Positions 62,490-64,000 of a DNA stretch of 64,000 nt are shown one piece after another; within the stretch, counting starts at the first letter, position 1; the number at the start of each line of letters is the position of its first letter. This DNA is from Ignelater luminosus (taxonomy: Eukaryota > Arthropoda > Insecta > Coleoptera > Elateridae), in contig VTPC01089975.1 of NCBI GenBank assembly GCA_011009095.1, positions 362,293 through 426,292 on the forward strand, given 5' to 3'. A program made the translations under genes and the position numbers. The notes beneath the pieces are model-generated. The model did no database searches. It saw only the letters and a list, made by a program, of their open reading frames with translations, and had not been told where the DNA came from.

Positions 62490-63757
62490 AGGTGTATGCA
62501 TAAGTTTTTTCCGGTTTTTTGGTAAAAAACACGTAATTTTGAAGGGGAATTAATTTTTTTTTATTCAAAATTTTGGCCATCGGCTTCGACACATTTCACC
62601 CATCTTTCAGGTAATTTATGAATACCATGCCAGAAAAACTGCTTGTCTTTTGCGGAAAACCATTCGTCAAGCCATTTTCCAACTTCCTCGAAATTGCTGA
62701 AGTGCTGCTCTGCGAGCGCGTGCCACATTGATGCGAAGAGGTGATAGTCAGATGGCGCGCGGTCTGGGGAGTATGGCGGATGTGGAAGGAGCGATTTCAA
62801 GGTGTCTTTCACTGGTTTTGCTGTGTGAGACGGAGCATTGTCGTGTAACAAAATCACTTTGTCATGTCTTCTGTACCATTCCGGTCGTCTTTTGATTAAT
62901 GCGTGGTTTAAATTAATTATTTGTTGGCGATAGCGTTGTGTATTAACGGTTTCGCCGGGCTTCAAAAGTTCATAATACACAATACCGCTTTGGTCCCACC
63001 AGACACAGAGCATGGTCTCCTTGGCGAAGCGATTTGGCCTTGGGTGTTGATGGACCGGCTTCGTCAGGTGAAAGCCACGATTTTTTCCGCTTCGGGTTTT
63101 CAAAATAAACCCATTTTTCGTCACCCGTCACAATTCGATGCAAAAATGATTTCCTTTCGTAGCGTTGAAGCAGCATTTCACAAGAGACTTTGCGATTTTC
63201 GATTTGACGTTCATTCAAATTATCTGGGACCCATTTACCGAGTTTATTGATCTTTCCCATTGCTCGTAAACGTCTGCTGATTGTTTCTTGTGATACATGT
63301 AATGCTTCTGCTAATTGCCGTTGAGTTTGAGTTGGGTCATCATCCAATAACTCTTGCAATTTCTCGTCTTCGCATTTTTGTGGTCTACCAGAGCGCTCAC
63401 TGTCTTTCACATTAAAATCACCACTTTTAAATTGTCGAAACCATGTTTCACATGTTCTAATCGATGGAGCGTGTTCACCATATGTTTCTACCAGCAAACG
63501 ATGATTTTCAGTAGCCTTTTTCTTTTGATGAAATAAAAAAAAGCAATGCGTGCCGCAAATGTTCCTTTTCAGGCACGAAACTCGACATGATCACTGAACG
63601 ATAAAACAAAGACGCTGGTTTTTGGCGGACGCAACTTGTGTGTGTTTGTTGTTTAATGTCAGACGAACAAAATGGCATCTGTGTCAAATTAATAAGCTGC
63701 GTACTTTTCGCTGGCGCCATCTCTTAGTTAAACCGGAAAAAACTTATGCATACACCT
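62490..63757 (-). mobile_element. Third mariner element, a different lineage, defective
   Basis: The ends carry a perfect 28-bp inverted repeat beginning AGGTGTATGCATAAGTTTTT (62490-62517 and 63730-63757). TA dinucleotides lie three to four bases outside (62485-62486, 63760-63761), so the true termini may extend slightly further; one end reads CC and the other CAT before AGGTG. The repeats and the transposase differ clearly from mariner copies A and B. Confidence 0.88.
62561..63588 (-). pseudogene. Mariner transposase with two frameshifts and a 4-codon deletion
   Basis: The start is MSSFVPEKEHLRHALLFF at 63588. Near 63525 one extra base shifts the frame before KKATENHRLLVETYGEHAPS. The helix-turn-helix (RQLAEALHVSQETISRRL) and a WVPDNLNERQ block follow, matching the mariner WVPHEL region. 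The first catalytic block VTGDEKWVYFEN is intact. Near 63038 an extra G causes a second frameshift. The frame resumes with KETMLCVWWDQSGIVYYELL, the second catalytic block LLHDNAPSHT, and YSPDRAPSDYHLF. Only 30 residues lie between the last two aspartates. The family has 34, and the missing four lie before LPHPPYSPD. The C-terminus (PERWVKC) ends normally. With these lesions it is inactive. Confidence 0.92.
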
Positions 63758-63759
63758 GG

Positions 63760-64000
63760 TATATAATTTCCATTTAATTCAGCATATTCAATATTATGGT
63801 GCTGATACCACTTGCCCTAAGACCAAAATTCTCAACTTGTAGAATGTGGAAGTTGTTAGGATTCTAAAGGCTTTCTTCAAGTGTGCATTAAGACAGATAA
63901 CTATTATTGATAGTGCAAACATTTTTAAAACAAACTGAATGTCTCCAGACTTTTGAAGATCAGAGATAAACTGATTTGTTTTGTATTTTTTATAGAAAAG
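63760..64000. other. AT-rich non-coding DNA
   Basis: Nothing recognisable at the window's end. Confidence 0.5.

Noticed and set aside
62239..62592. 117-codon frame crossing the left end of the third mariner
   Set aside because: It joins mariner terminal sequence to unrelated flank. The apparent protein is an accident of the insertion.
1..64000. Prokaryotic defence system, CRISPR array, phage or plasmid gene cluster
   Set aside because: No operon-like gene packing, no regularly spaced repeats and no bacterial gene families. All coding evidence is eukaryotic transposons.

Overview
The window looks like a piece of an insect (arthropod) nuclear genome. It is very AT-rich, has almost no long open frames, and is scattered with transposon families typical of insects: three DD34D mariner copies, a DD41D Tc1/mariner element, Tc1 and piggyBac relics, a Jockey-type LINE and a decayed copia element. 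I cannot name the species. I found no intact host gene, rRNA gene, CRISPR array or bacterial-style operon. Every protein-coding call I can support belongs to a mobile element or its remains.

Layout. 1-6.7 kb: AT-rich non-coding DNA with two islands of more balanced composition (about 600-900 and 3100-4030), a Tc1 transposase scrap near 2.6 kb and a small inverted repeat at 4.07 kb. 6.9-9.7 kb: an old LINE relic into which a 5'-truncated Jockey-type LINE (minus strand) inserted, flanked by direct repeats of about 200 bp. 9.7-23.2 kb: non-coding DNA with a 444-bp deletion derivative of a DD41D element (14.2 kb), a decayed copia element (19.4-20.2 kb) and an island at 21.8-22.8 kb containing a perfect TAATTA palindrome. 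23.2-24.5 kb: a complete mariner (copy A) with an intact D,D34D transposase and TA target duplications. 24.5-36.9 kb: mostly featureless DNA, apart from a 118-bp retroposed insertion with two hairpins and a pentanucleotide tail (34.1 kb) and a coding-like stretch at 35.2-35.6 kb. 36.9-43.6 kb: a transposon cluster made of a piggyBac scrap, a Tc1 relic that appears nested in a second piggyBac relic, a defective sister of the mariner in the opposite orientation (copy B) and a 300-bp foldback MITE. 47.0-48.3 kb: a complete DD41D element with an intact transposase. 49-62 kb: non-coding DNA with a small CRE-containing inverted-repeat element, two more islands (51.9-52.7 and 59.0-59.5 kb) and a diverged tandem repeat at 61.0-61.6 kb. 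62.5-63.8 kb: a third mariner, from a different lineage, broken by two frameshifts.

Together this reads as a gene-poor region, either intergenic or a very long intron, where DNA transposons have accumulated. The islands of higher sequence complexity may be conserved regulatory elements of a neighbouring gene, but that is inference. Two transposases (mariner copy A and the DD41D element) look full-length and might still be active. The strongest anomalies are the roughly 200-bp duplication around the Jockey-type insertion and the loss of the same four codons in two unrelated mariner transposases. I did not find a convincing undescribed multi-gene system.
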